From the NCBI RefSeq assembly GCF_019933235.1, contig NZ_CP082945.1, positions 2,914,001 through 2,978,000 on the forward strand: DNA of 64,000 bases, written 5' to 3'. This DNA is from Streptomyces angustmyceticus. Lineage in GTDB: Bacteria; Actinomycetota; Actinomycetes; Streptomycetales; Streptomycetaceae. Shown here piece after piece: positions 1 through 9,427 of the stretch (positions within the stretch are counted from its first letter, which is position 1; each line of letters begins with the position of its first letter). The notes below the pieces were generated by a model, which saw only the letters and a list, made by a program, of their open reading frames with translations, did no database searches and was not told the origin of the DNA. The translations under genes were made by a program, and so were the position numbers.

Positions 1-2
1 AG

Positions 3-1466
<1,464 letters not shown>

Positions 1467-1495
1467 CGCACCCGGTCTCACCGGCGGAACCCCCG

Positions 1496-1526
1496 CAGAG
1501 CCCCTGACGTGATGTCAGGGGCTCTG
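1496..1526 (+). terminator. Rho-independent-type terminator after the class I fumarase
   Basis: Perfect 13-bp stem (CAGAGCCCCTGAC at 1496-1508, complement at 1514-1526) with a 5-nt loop GTGAT, followed by TTCTTG. It lies 29 bp after the fumarase stop. Its CCCCTGAC/GTCAGGGG core recurs in the hairpin at 3749-3777, on the far side of the small regulatory module. Confidence 0.8.
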
Positions 1527-1676
1527 TTCTTGACGCCGTCCCGCAGTGGGCCGGAATCCGCAGTGTCCGGGCCCCGCCCTGTTTTCCTGTCTTGGAAACT
1601 CGAACCCCTTGCGCCTGCGGTCGGTTGCTCACGAGCATCAACCACGACGCGACGCAACAGGCCAGGAAGGGAACGC

Positions 1677-1874
1677 ATGAAGGTCACCAAGCTTGTGAGT
1701 ACCTGCGACCTCAAGGACTGCCCGACCATCTATGCCACCGACCGAGGAACTCTGCTGGTACAGGGGGAGACCCCCGGTGACCACGGGTTAAGGGTTCCCG
1801 CACACGAAAATCTCGTCGAGATCCCTGAACAACTCGTCATCGACCTGGTCCGGAAGGGATTTCGTGGCGCCTAA
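1677..1874 (+). CDS. 65-aa protein of WhiJ-like module, carries a TTA codon
   Basis: Small protein encoded directly before a DUF6879 gene, an arrangement I remember as common in actinobacteria; no biochemical function is known to me. The ATG is preceded by AGGAAGGGAA at good spacing. The N-terminus has two cysteines (STCDLKDCPT), which could bind metal or form a disulfide; the rest is a short beta-rich segment and an amphipathic C-terminus (PEQLVIDLVRKG). Codon 38 (1788-1790) is TTA, read in Streptomyces only by the bldA tRNA, so translation is probably tied to developmental stage. The gene overlaps the next by 11 nt, so the two are probably translationally coupled. Confidence 0.75.
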   Translation: MKVTKLVSTCDLKDCPTIYATDRGTLLVQGETPGDHGLRVPAHENLVEIPEQLVIDLVRKGFRGA

Positions 1875-2382
1875 GACTCTCGGCGAAATGTTCGGCGCCT
1901 TCGAACGGGAGGCGTTCCGACTGGAAACCCTGAACGACTACAGCAAGTCGGGGAACGTGAACGCCTATAGAACGTTCCTTGCCGGGAAACCGCAGCCGGC
2001 CGACTACAACGATGCATGGGTGGCAGAACTCCGTTCTCACACCACCAAGGGCAAGCGCGTCTATCGCGTGCACATCCTCACTCGCCCCCTCACCCCGTAT
2101 TTGCGGTTCGAACTGGGCTGGGGCTACCAGAAGAACGCAGCGGGCGGCGAAGAGTTCTTCATCCTCGACACCACCGACCAGCCGAACCCCTTGGAAGGGA
2201 TTCCCGACTTCTGGCTGATGGACAGCCTGAAACCGGCGGTCATGAACTATTCGGAGGACGGGGCTTTCCTCGGAGCCGACGTCCTGGAACCAGAACGTGC
2301 AGAGGAGTTCCGCGCGCACCGTGATACGGCGATGGCGCACGCCGTGCCGTTCTCCGGATGGTGGGCGCAGCACGGCACGTGA
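1864..2382 (+). CDS. DUF6879 family protein
   Basis: 172-aa cytoplasmic protein matching the actinobacterial DUF6879 type: an FGAFEREAFRLE-like opening, a central RVHILTRPLTPYLRFEL stretch and a W/Y-rich middle, with no signal peptide or membrane segment. These proteins are typically encoded next to WhiJ/Scr1-type regulators or small DUF397 proteins and are suspected partners of them; molecular activity is unknown. The GTG start at 1864 has AAGGGA upstream and overlaps the preceding stop; ATG 1888 is an alternative start. The stop overlaps the GTG of the downstream regulator gene in a GTGA, so the three genes form one translation-coupled unit. Confidence 0.75.
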   Translation: MAPKTLGEMFGAFEREAFRLETLNDYSKSGNVNAYRTFLAGKPQPADYNDAWVAELRSHTTKGKRVYRVHILTRPLTPYLRFELGWGYQKNAAGGEEFFILDTTDQPNPLEGIPDFWLMDSLKPAVMNYSEDGAFLGADVLEPERAEEFRAHRDTAMAHAVPFSGWWAQHGT

Positions 2383-3209
2383 AAAGAGGAGAGCTGGGGG
2401 CCGCGCTGCGGGCGCTACGACGCGCTTCCGGGAAGGAAGCCAAGACTGTCGCCCGCAGCGCCGTCATGTCCGCGAGCAAGCTGAGCAAGATCGAGACCGC
2501 GAAGGCCGCACCGTCGGTCGTGGACGTTGAGCGCGTCCTCACGGCCATCGGCGTGTCCGATGAGGTCAAGGAAGAGTACCTGGAGGCCGTCCGAGCAGCG
2601 GCGACCGAGGCCACGGCATGGCGTCTCATCCGCCGCATGGGTGTGCACAAGGCTCAGCAGCAGACACGAGCGCTGGAAGCCCACATGACGGTACTGCGGC
2701 TCTTCCAGCCGGCCTTGGTGCCCGGTCTCCTGCAAACGCCGGAGTACATCAGGGCCGTTCTCGCCCGCCACAACCTCGGCGCGGAGGTACTCACCAAAAC
2801 AATCAGCGCGCGCGTAGAGCGCCAACAGGTGCTCTACGACTCGTCCAAGGAACTCCACTTCGTCATCACGGAACCTGTACTGCGGTGGCGAATCGTGTCG
2901 GCTTCCAGGATGGCAGAACAGATGGACCGGATCGCCAGTCTTTCGCGATTGCCTCACCTGGATATTCGCATCGTTCCCCTGTCGGCGCGGCAGCGTGACA
3001 TAGCCAATCACGCCTTCGTCGTCCGCGACGACCGAACGGTTACGGTCGAGACCGTCCATGCTGACCTAGCGGTCACCGATCCTCGCGACGTCGCCCTCTA
3101 CATCCGCAAGTTCGAGGGATTCGCAGCCATGGCGATTTCCGGTGACGAGGCGCGCTCCACGCTGGAAAGCATCCGGGACGACTTCTTGCGTGAACAGGAA
3201 ACCGGCTAG
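2379..3209 (+). CDS. WhiJ-like helix-turn-helix regulator with DUF5753 domain
   Basis: 276-aa DNA-binding protein: an N-terminal XRE-type helix-turn-helix (about residues 3-60, with SASKLSKIETAK as the recognition part) followed by a DUF5753 ligand/partner domain (about 95-270: QPALVPGLLQTPEYIRAVL, then ARVERQQVLY). This architecture is that of the WhiJ/AbaA-OrfA/Scr1 family, which act in Streptomyces with small acidic partner proteins to control development and antibiotic production. I chose GTG 2379 because it overlaps the DUF6879 stop by 4 nt; ATG 2358 in the same frame is possible. The partner here would be the 65-aa protein, the DUF6879 protein or the downstream small proteins; no classical DUF397 gene lies in this module. 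Confidence 0.85.
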   Translation: MKRGELGAALRALRRASGKEAKTVARSAVMSASKLSKIETAKAAPSVVDVERVLTAIGVSDEVKEEYLEAVRAAATEATAWRLIRRMGVHKAQQQTRALEAHMTVLRLFQPALVPGLLQTPEYIRAVLARHNLGAEVLTKTISARVERQQVLYDSSKELHFVITEPVLRWRIVSASRMAEQMDRIASLSRLPHLDIRIVPLSARQRDIANHAFVVRDDRTVTVETVHADLAVTDPRDVALYIRKFEGFAAMAISGDEARSTLESIRDDFLREQETG

Positions 3210-3276
3210 GCGGAAACCGCATCGCCGAGCACCATTGCTTGCCACGGTATTGATTCCACCGGGGAGGCATCCAATA

Positions 3277-3522
3277 TTGAGTGACACAAGGAAAACGATG
3301 GCGCGGCCGGTGTGCTTGCCGCTCCCTCCTGACGCTCCCGAACCGGCCGAAGGGTGCGATGTCTGTGCCGCACTGGTGAAGCAACGTGCAGAGGCACGGG
3401 CCAGTGGCGACTGCTCGGCGGCGTCCGATCGCAACGTGGAGCCGGCAGCGCATCCACACGACAAGGCCACCGATCAGCAGGCCGGCGGCACGCCCCGCGC
3501 GAAAAGGGAGGTCGGTGGATGA
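3277..3522 (+). CDS. Small CxxC protein of the WhiJ-like module
   Basis: About 81 aa. A TTG start at 3277 has GGGGAGG nine bases upstream and is preferred; ATG 3298 (74 aa, AAGGA upstream) is the alternative. The middle reads CDVCAALVKQRAEARASGD, a CxxC followed by a helix, then a D-N-V-E segment and a charged tail. Similar small proteins occur beside WhiJ-type regulators in streptomycetes; function unknown. The stop overlaps the next ATG by 4 nt (ATGA). Base composition is slightly lower in GC than the flanking core genes. Confidence 0.6.
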   Translation: MSDTRKTMARPVCLPLPPDAPEPAEGCDVCAALVKQRAEARASGDCSAASDRNVEPAAHPHDKATDQQAGGTPRAKREVGG

Positions 3523-3704
3523 GTTCTGCCGCCGTCGACACGTACGAGACGCGGCCTCCCGACGCGGAGGGCTGGCGCGGAGTCCCGTTCCGGCACCCCG
3601 GCGGCCCGGTGGCCGCCGAGGACGAGGGAGGGAAGCACGACGGTGGGCCGATGCCGCCGGAGGCTCCGCGGGAGCCTGCGCCGCAGGGGGGCGACGGCAA
3701 GTAG
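3519..3704 (+). CDS. 61-aa hypothetical protein, last gene of the module
   Basis: Short hydrophilic protein rich in Pro, Gly and Glu (APREPAPQGGDGK tail), with no recognisable domain and probably disordered. Its ATG overlaps the previous stop in an ATGA, supporting genuine co-translation with the CxxC protein. It ends 44 bp before a strong hairpin, making it the last gene of the module. It could be non-functional; support comes from the coupling and position rather than homology. Confidence 0.45.
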   Translation: MSSAAVDTYETRPPDAEGWRGVPFRHPGGPVAAEDEGGKHDGGPMPPEAPREPAPQGGDGK

Positions 3705-3748
3705 ATGCCTCGGGCCCTTGGGCCGCGGCAACGCGGCCTGCCCCCGCC

Positions 3749-3777
3749 GTGGCCCCTGACCTCATGTCAGGGGCCAC
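3749..3777. terminator. Bidirectional hairpin between convergent genes
   Basis: Perfect 12-bp stem (GTGGCCCCTGAC at 3749-3760, complement at 3766-3777) with loop CTCAT. It separates the rightward regulatory module from the leftward TetR operon and overlaps the last codons and stop of the TetR gene. No clear T-run follows. The stem core equals that of the hairpin at 1496-1526. Confidence 0.7.
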
Positions 3778-4411
3778 GCCGCCCCGTGCTGCGCCGGATC
3801 CTGGCGCGTACGGCGCGCTGTGCGACCGGGCCCAGGTCCTCCAGGACGCCGACCAGGCCGGACAGTTGCTCCAGGGCGTCCAGGGCCGCCAGCGCGCCCT
3901 CGGGGTCCACGCCCTCGTACAGTTCCAGGCCGACGAAGCCCGCGGCGAGGGCCCGGGAGAGGCCGGCGACGTCCACGAAGGCGGCGATGGGCGTGCCGGA
4001 CAGTACCCGGGTCAGTACCGCTTCGATCTCCTCGATCCAGGAGGCGAGTCCGGCGGCGGTCGCGGGGGCGAGGCGGGGCTGGGTCTGGGCGCCGGCCAGG
4101 AGCTGGGCGAGGACGGCGACATGGCCGGCGGCACGCTCCTCGGCGTGCAGTTCCCGTCCCAGTTCCAGGAATTCGGCGAGGCTGCCGACCCGGGCGAAGC
4201 GTTCGCGGTAGTGGGCGACGCGCTGCTCCGCGCCGTAGCGGCAGGCGGCGGCGAGGAGTTCGTCGACGCTGCCGAAGTGGTAGAAGACCAGGGCCTGGTT
4301 GACTCCCGCGGCGGTGGCGACGGCGCGGGCCGAGGTCTTGGCGAGGCCCTGTTCGGTGAGCGTGCGCAGGGCGCCGGCGAGCAGTTTCGTACGGGTGTCG
4401 TCCGCGCTCAC
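3767..4411 (-). CDS. TetR-family transcriptional regulator
   Basis: 214-aa repressor-type protein. The N-terminal TetR helix-turn-helix is clear (residues about 5-55: TKLLAGALRTLTEQGL, then AAGVNQALVFYHFGS), followed by an all-helical ligand domain. GTG 4411 overlaps the stop of the DUF4166 gene by 4 nt. It is the last gene of a three-gene leftward operon, and two identical-core operators sit in front of the first gene, so autoregulation of the whole operon is very likely. The ligand is unknown; given the operon partners a lipid or hydrophobic small molecule is plausible. The C-terminal codons overlap a terminator hairpin. Confidence 0.88.
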   Translation of the reverse strand: MSADDTRTKLLAGALRTLTEQGLAKTSARAVATAAGVNQALVFYHFGSVDELLAAACRYGAEQRVAHYRERFARVGSLAEFLELGRELHAEERAAGHVAVLAQLLAGAQTQPRLAPATAAGLASWIEEIEAVLTRVLSGTPIAAFVDVAGLSRALAAGFVGLELYEGVDPEGALAALDALEQLSGLVGVLEDLGPVAQRAVRARIRRSTGRRGP

Positions 4412-5088
4412 GCCCGCGCCTCCTCGCGCACCGGCCGCAGCCCGGCGCGTACCCCGCGCTCGGCGGCGTCCACGAATTCGGCGTCGAACGACCCCTCGTA
4501 GCCGAAGAGCGGCCCGAACCGCCGGTTGCCCACCCGCACCTGGATGCGGAAGCGTCCGGCCGGCTCGTCGTACGACTCGCGCACCACCGCGTCGCCCCCG
4601 ATCAGGTCCGGCACCCGGACGTCGACCGGGCCCTCCCGGAAGCGGTGCTCGCCGGAGCGGATGACCAGGGCGCCGGTGGCGTCGGCCGTGAAGTGCAGGT
4701 CGGTGGCGAGGTGCTGGTGGGTGCCCAGGTAGTCGACGACGCAGCCGCGCTCGGGGCAGAAGACCATGGTGGCGTCGAAGCGGCGGGGGCGGCCGGGGAA
4801 GGCGAAGGTCCGGACGAAGGTGACGGTCTCGCGGCCGAAGGAGTCGGTGTACGGGACGTTCTCGATGACGAAGGGGATGTCCCGGCCGGTCCGCGGGACG
4901 AGGATGTTGCGGCTGCCGCCGAGGGCCAGGAACGGGCGGACGAAGCTGCGGCCGTGCCAGATCCGGTCCATCGTGCCCCGGCCGATACACGCCTCGCCGC
5001 TGTCGAGCCCGACGGAGAAGCGCCGCCGGATCTCGGGGTGGAGCCGGTCGAAGTCGGCGCCCAGTGCGCGCTGGAACATCGAGGTCAT
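4408..5088 (-). CDS. DUF4166 domain protein
   Basis: 226-aa protein recognisable as DUF4166 (MFQRALGADFDRLHPEIRRR opening, GSRNILVPRTGRDIPF, DATMVFCPERGCVVDYLGTHQ). The predicted fold is beta-rich with no signal peptide; the biochemical role is not established. It lies between an SRPBCC-like membrane protein (4-nt overlap at 5085-5088) and a TetR regulator, so the three are co-expressed. The domain often occurs near or fused to short-chain reductases and lipid-related genes; an activity on a hydrophobic substrate is inference only. Confidence 0.8.
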   Translation of the reverse strand: MTSMFQRALGADFDRLHPEIRRRFSVGLDSGEACIGRGTMDRIWHGRSFVRPFLALGGSRNILVPRTGRDIPFVIENVPYTDSFGRETVTFVRTFAFPGRPRRFDATMVFCPERGCVVDYLGTHQHLATDLHFTADATGALVIRSGEHRFREGPVDVRVPDLIGGDAVVRESYDEPAGRFRIQVRVGNRRFGPLFGYEGSFDAEFVDAAERGVRAGLRPVREEARA

Positions 5089-5828
5089 GGCTGCTCCAGG
5101 GTGGCGAGGAGGGCGGTGGGGGCGGTGCTCCGGCCGCGTGCGGCGGCCCGCTCCGGCGGGCGGCGCAGGCAGCGGCGGGCCGCGGGGGTGGTGGGCAGGG
5201 GCGGCAGCAGCAGCGCGGCGGCCGCCACGGCGGGGACGGTCGCGGCGAGCACCGAGATCGTGGCCACCGGGGCCACGGGGGCCAGGGCCGCGGTGGCGAC
5301 GACGGCGGCGACACGGACGAACAGCTCCGCGAGGGCCTGGCGCAGCGACCGCTCGGGGGTGATCCCGCGCTCGCACCACAGCCGCAGCCGGTCGAAGGAC
5401 CAGGCGGTGGCCCAGCCCATCAGCGGCCGGAAGAGGAGCCGGTCGACGACCCGGCCGAAGCGGCCCCAGCGCGGCCGGTAGTCGTATCCGGTGAGGAACC
5501 TCAGCGCCTCGCCGTCCGGGACGTACCGCCAGTAGCCGCGGCCCTCCGCGATCAGCGACAGCGGGTGCGCCGAGGCGAAGCGGAGGGCCGAAGTCCGGGT
5601 GCCGTCGGGCCGGTTGCGCTCGCCGGCCGAGATGCCGGTCCCGTCGACCGTGAGCCCCGGCAGCACCCGGGTCGCGTACCGGAAGCGCTGCGGTTCCCCC
5701 GGCGCGCACGGCAGATAGTCGATCTCCCCGAACCGCAGGTCCCAGCGCTGATGCTGCTGCGGCACCTGGCTCCGGTCCCACACCTCGCCGATCCCGGCGC
5801 GTATCCGGGCCTCCACGTACAGCCCCAT
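5085..5828 (-). CDS. SRPBCC-like membrane protein, first gene of TetR operon
   Basis: 247-aa protein with an N-terminal helix-grip/SRPBCC-like part (residues 1-160; EVWDRSQVPQQHQRWDLRF, ATRVLPGL, SALRFASAHPLSLI) and a C-terminal part with one or two hydrophobic helices (about 175-225, Ala/Val-rich) followed by a basic tail. SRPBCC domains bind hydrophobic ligands in a deep cavity. ATG 5828 has GGGGGAT before it and opens about 20 bp downstream of the nearest operator copy. The stop overlaps the DUF4166 start. No enzymatic residues can be assigned. Confidence 0.75.
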   Translation of the reverse strand: MGLYVEARIRAGIGEVWDRSQVPQQHQRWDLRFGEIDYLPCAPGEPQRFRYATRVLPGLTVDGTGISAGERNRPDGTRTSALRFASAHPLSLIAEGRGYWRYVPDGEALRFLTGYDYRPRWGRFGRVVDRLLFRPLMGWATAWSFDRLRLWCERGITPERSLRQALAELFVRVAAVVATAALAPVAPVATISVLAATVPAVAAAALLLPPLPTTPAARRCLRRPPERAAARGRSTAPTALLATLEQP

Positions 5829-5850
5829 GCGACATCCCCCTCCCACATGT

Positions 5851-5866
5851 TTGAGCGACTGCTCAA
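5851..5866. promoter_or_regulatory. TetR operator, proximal copy
   Basis: Inverted repeat TTGAGC-GACT-GCTCAA, 6+6 bp with a 4-bp centre, 22 bp upstream of the first codon of the TetR operon. It has the size and symmetry of a typical TetR-family site and is repeated at 5884-5899 with the centre reverse-complemented. Confidence 0.75.
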
Positions 5867-5883
5867 ACGCAGCGTAGAACGTT

Positions 5884-5899
5884 TTGAGCAGTCGCTCAA
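5884..5899. promoter_or_regulatory. TetR operator, distal copy
   Basis: Inverted repeat TTGAGC-AGTC-GCTCAA. The centre-to-centre distance to the proximal copy is 33 bp, about three helical turns, so two dimers would sit on the same face of the DNA. The promoter of the leftward operon must lie around these sites. From 5900 to 6148 I see no gene, only the upstream region of fumC. Confidence 0.75.
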
Positions 5900-6148
5900 G
5901 GACGGGTGTGCGAGGGGAGGTTGTGCGTTGCGCGCTGCTCCGGTTCCACGGCGGTGAACCGTCGGGCCGGCTGCCGGGACGCGGGGCCGACGGGCGCCGC
6001 GCCGCCGCAGGAGCCTGGCACGGGGCCCCGCCGGTGGCACGCGGGGCGCCCGGGGCCGGGCCAGGGACCGGCCGCCACTGCCCCGCAGCCAGGTGACATC
6101 CGGCCGGCCTCCGGGAACAGATCGGGGTTCCTGGGCACTGAGAGAGGT

Positions 6149-7561
6149 ATGAGTGACAACGGCGCATTCGGCGACCCCGGCGGCTTTCGGACCGAGCACG
6201 ACTCCATGGGGGAGGTGCGGGTGCCCGCGCACGCGAAGTGGCGGGCGCAGACGCAGCGTGCGGTGGAGAACTTCCCGGTCTCGGGGCAGCGGCTGGAGCG
6301 GGCGCACATCGAGGCGCTGGCGCGGATCAAGGGCGCGGCGGCCAAGGTGAACGGCGAGCTGGGGGTGCTGGACAAGGACATCGCGGAGGCCGTGCAGGAG
6401 GCCGCCGCGGCCGTCGCGGAGGGGCAGTGGGACGACCACTTCCCCGTCGACGTGTTCCAGACGGGCTCGGGGACGTCGTCGAACATGAACACCAACGAGG
6501 TCGTGGCGACGCTGGCGAGTGAGCGGCTGGGCCGGGAGGTCCACCCCAACGACCACGTCAACGCCAGCCAGTCGTCCAACGACGTCTTCCCGTCGTCGAT
6601 CCACATCGCGGCGACGTCGGCCGTGCTCAACGACCTGGTCCCGGCGCTGGAGCATCTGGCGGAGGCGCTGGAGCGCAAGGCGGAGGAGTTCGCCGGGGTC
6701 GTGAAGTCGGGGCGGACGCATCTGATGGACGCCACGCCGGTGACGCTGGGGCAGGAGTTCGGCGGCTACGCCGCGCAGGTGCGCCACGGCGTCGAGCGGC
6801 TGCGGGCGTCGCTGCCGCGGCTGGCGGAACTGCCGCTGGGCGGCACGGCGGTGGGGACGGGCATCAACACCCCGCCGGGGTTCTCGGTCGCGGTCATCGC
6901 GGAGGTGGCGCGGGTGACGGGGCTGCCGCTGACCGAGGCGCGCGATCACTTCGAGGCGCAGGGGGCGCGCGACGGGATCGTCGAGACCAGCGGGCAGCTG
7001 CGGACGATCGGGGTCGGGCTGACGAAGATCGCCAACGATCTGCGGTGGATGGCGTCCGGGCCGCGGACCGGGCTCGCGGAGATCGCGCTGCCGGATCTGC
7101 AGCCGGGTTCGTCGATCATGCCGGGGAAGGTCAACCCGGTGATCCCGGAGGCGGTGCTGATGGTGGCGGCGCAGGTCACCGGCAACGACGCGACGGTGGC
7201 GGCGGCGGGCGCGGCCGGCAACTTCGAGCTGAACGTGATGCTGCCGGTCATCGCGCGCAACGTGCTCGAATCGATCCGGCTGCTCGCCAACGTGGCGCGG
7301 CTGCTGGCGGACCGTACGGTCGACGGGATCACCGCGAACGCGGAACGGGCCCGGGAGTACGCCGAGTCGTCGCCGTCGGTCGTCACCCCGCTCAACAAGT
7401 ACCTCGGGTACGAGGAGGCGGCGAAGGTCGCCAAGATGTCGCTCGCCGAGCGGAAGACCATCCGCGAGGTGGTTCTGGAGGGCGGCTACGTCGAGCGGGG
7501 GCTGCTGAGCGAGGAGCAGTTGGACGAGGCGCTGGACGTGCTGCGGATGACGCGTCCCTGA
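6149..7561 (+). CDS. fumC: Fumarate hydratase, class II
   Basis: 470-aa homotetrameric, iron-independent fumarase of the aspartase/fumarase superfamily. The signature [11 protein letters not shown] is present, as are [30 protein letters not shown] and [13 protein letters not shown], which form the active site at subunit interfaces. Length matches the family. ATG 6149 has GAGAGG closely upstream; ATG 6206 ([12 protein letters not shown]) is an alternative nearer the conserved start. The class I Fe-S fumarase lies 4.7 kb away; in other bacteria with both, the class II enzyme is the oxidative-stress-resistant form, which would suit conditions handled by the catalase and AhpCD genes nearby (inference). 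Confidence 0.96.
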   Translation: MSDNGAFGDPGGFRTEHDSMGEVRVPAHAKWRAQTQRAVENFPVSGQRLERAHIEALARIKGAAAKVNGELGVLDKDIAEAVQEAAAAVAEGQWDDHFPVDVFQTGSGTSSNMNTNEVVATLASERLGREVHPNDHVNASQSSNDVFPSSIHIAATSAVLNDLVPALEHLAEALERKAEEFAGVVKSGRTHLMDATPVTLGQEFGGYAAQVRHGVERLRASLPRLAELPLGGTAVGTGINTPPGFSVAVIAEVARVTGLPLTEARDHFEAQGARDGIVETSGQLRTIGVGLTKIANDLRWMASGPRTGLAEIALPDLQPGSSIMPGKVNPVIPEAVLMVAAQVTGNDATVAAAGAAGNFELNVMLPVIARNVLESIRLLANVARLLADRTVDGITANAERAREYAESSPSVVTPLNKYLGYEEAAKVAKMSLAERKTIREVVLEGGYVERGLLSEEQLDEALDVLRMTRP

Positions 7562-7698
7562 ACCGGCCGGCCCCCGTCGCCCGCGCCGGGGCTCCTGTTA
7601 CGGCGCGGGGTCGCGGGGGCGGGCGCGTTGTCCTGCCCGTAACGCCCGGTGCGTCTCATGTCACGGCGCGCGTCGTGCCGCGCCTCTAAGATCTGCGC

Positions 7699-8442
7699 AT
7701 GACAGCGGACATGGTGGACACGACGGAAGGCGAGACGCCCGGCGGACGCGGGACGGCCGGGACGGGGCGGGCGGGCGGTGGTGCGGCGGGAGCCTCCCAC
7801 TGGGCGCCGGGGGACCACGTCCTGTGGCGCTACCGCGACAACGCCGACGCCGGACGGTTCCACATCTGCCGCCCGATGACCGTGGTGCAGGACACCGACG
7901 AGCTGCTCGCGGTGTGGATGGCGCCGGGCACGCCCTGCGTCAAGCCGGTGCTCGCCGACGGCACCCCGGTGCACCGCGAGCCGCTGTCCACCCGCTACAC
8001 CAAACCGCGCCGGACCGTGCACGACCAGTGGTTCGGCACCGGTGTGCTGAAGCTGGCGCGGCCCGGCGACCCGTGGTCGGTGTGGCTGTTCTGGGAGCGC
8101 GGCTGGCAGTTCAAGAACTGGTACGTCAATCTGGAGGAGCCGCGCCGCCGTTGGTCGGGCGGCATCGACTCCGAGGACCACTTCCTCGACATCTGCGTCT
8201 ATCCGGACCGGCACTGGGAGTGGCGGGACGAGGACGAGTTCGCGCAGGCGCAGCGCGACGGGCTGATGACCGACGCGCAGGCCGCCGAGGTCAGATCGGC
8301 CGGCCGGGCCGCGATCGCACAGATCACGGCCTGGCGGGGGCCCTACGCCGACGGCTGGGAGGACTGGCGCCCCGACCCGGCCTGGGACGTTCCCGGGCTC
8401 CCGGACGACTGGGACCGCGCACCGGATCGTTTGCGGTCGTGA
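7699..8442 (+). CDS. DUF402 domain protein
   Basis: 247-aa protein with a Gly/Thr-rich 30-residue N-terminus and a DUF402/FomD-like domain (about 60-220): HWAPGDHVLWRYRDN, GWQFKNWYVNLEEP and SEDHFLDICVYPDRHWEWRDEDEF. The acidic residues in the last two segments correspond to the metal-binding residues of FomD/nucleoside-phosphate hydrolases of this fold, so a phosphatase acting on a nucleotide or nucleotide-linked substrate is plausible; the true substrate is unknown. It follows fumC by 137 bp with its own upstream region. ATG 7699 lacks an obvious Shine-Dalgarno; ATG 7711 is possible. Confidence 0.8.
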   Translation: MTADMVDTTEGETPGGRGTAGTGRAGGGAAGASHWAPGDHVLWRYRDNADAGRFHICRPMTVVQDTDELLAVWMAPGTPCVKPVLADGTPVHREPLSTRYTKPRRTVHDQWFGTGVLKLARPGDPWSVWLFWERGWQFKNWYVNLEEPRRRWSGGIDSEDHFLDICVYPDRHWEWRDEDEFAQAQRDGLMTDAQAAEVRSAGRAAIAQITAWRGPYADGWEDWRPDPAWDVPGLPDDWDRAPDRLRS

Positions 8443-8544
8443 GGGAGCGAAGGGAAATCGGGCGACTGAAGGGGGCGAACCGTGGAAAGGTGCGCCTATG
8501 GGCACAGCGCGATCCTGCGGGGCGAGGAGCGGGGCCGAGCCCCC

Positions 8545-8575
8545 TTGCTGCGCCCCGGGTCTTCAAACGTAGGAT
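8545..8575 (+). promoter_or_regulatory. Possible promoter of the methyltransferase gene
   Basis: TTGCTG at 8545-8550 and TAGGAT at 8570-8575 with 19-bp spacing resemble a HrdB-type -35/-10 pair. They would leave a ~70-nt leader before the GTG at 8654, which has AGGAGG in front. The spacing is at the long end, so this is tentative. The rest of the 8443-8653 gap shows nothing else. Confidence 0.35.
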
Positions 8576-8653
8576 CGTCCTCCGCAAGACTGCACAGGCG
8601 CAACTCCAGAACGGGAAAACGAACTTGACCGCGGTCGCAGGAGGGGCGAGGTC

Positions 8654-9337
8654 GTGAGCGCGACTCACTACGACGATTACGAAGGGCTGCACCGGTTAGC
8701 ACTGGACCGGGCCGGCCAGGCCGAGGCGTTCGACGCCATCGGTGACCGGTACGACGATGCCTTTCCCCACAAGGAGGGCCAGCTCGCCTCGGGCACCTGG
8801 CTGGCCGACACCCTGCCCGCGGGCTCGCGCGTCCTGGATCTCGGATGCGGCACGGGCCTGCCGACCGCCCGTCAGCTCTCCGACGCCGGACACCGCGTCG
8901 TGGGAATCGACCTCTCCCCCTCGATGATCGCCCTGGCCCGGGCGAACGTCCCGGACGCCGCCTTCCACCGGCTGGACATCGCCGATCTGCGCGGCGGCCG
9001 GCTCGGCGGCCCCGGCTCCTTCGACGGTGTCGCCGCCTATTTCTCGCTGCTGATGCTGCCCCGTGCGGAAATCCCTTACGCACTGGCCCTGCTCCATGAT
9101 CTGCTACGACCGGAGGGGCTGCTGGCCCTGTCCATGGTCGAGGCGGATGTGGACGACTTCACCATTCCGTTCCTGGGCAACTCGATCCGGGTATCGGGTT
9201 ACCTGCGGGACGACCTGCGCCGGGTCGTGCACGACGCGGGTTTCGACGTCGTCGGGGAGGATGCCTACGCATACGCCCCGTCGAGTACGGACGTACCACC
9301 CGAGATCCAGCTCTTTCTGCACCTGCGACGCGCCTGA
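8654..9337 (+). CDS. Class I SAM-dependent methyltransferase with TTA codon
   Basis: 227-aa soluble Rossmann-fold methyltransferase. Motif I VLDLGCGTGLPTA is at about residues 55-67, the acidic motif II end GHRVVGIDLS follows, and a motif IV-like FDGVAAYFSLLMLP is near 120-135. The ubiE/Methyltransf_11-type core suggests a small-molecule substrate; identity unknown. GTG 8654 is preceded by GCAGGAGGGGCG. Codon 15 (8696-8698) is TTA, so translation should depend on the bldA tRNA and be delayed to late growth. It sits alone between core genes (DUF402 and SpoIIE-like), as an inserted or lineage-specific gene would. Confidence 0.88.
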   Translation: MSATHYDDYEGLHRLALDRAGQAEAFDAIGDRYDDAFPHKEGQLASGTWLADTLPAGSRVLDLGCGTGLPTARQLSDAGHRVVGIDLSPSMIALARANVPDAAFHRLDIADLRGGRLGGPGSFDGVAAYFSLLMLPRAEIPYALALLHDLLRPEGLLALSMVEADVDDFTIPFLGNSIRVSGYLRDDLRRVVHDAGFDVVGEDAYAYAPSSTDVPPEIQLFLHLRRA

Positions 9338-9427
9338 GACGCAGCGCGTGGGGCGCGTCCCGTACGGGCGGCGCGCTCATCACGCGGCGCGCTCGGCGCA
9401 CAGCCCCGGACGGATGGAATCCCACGC

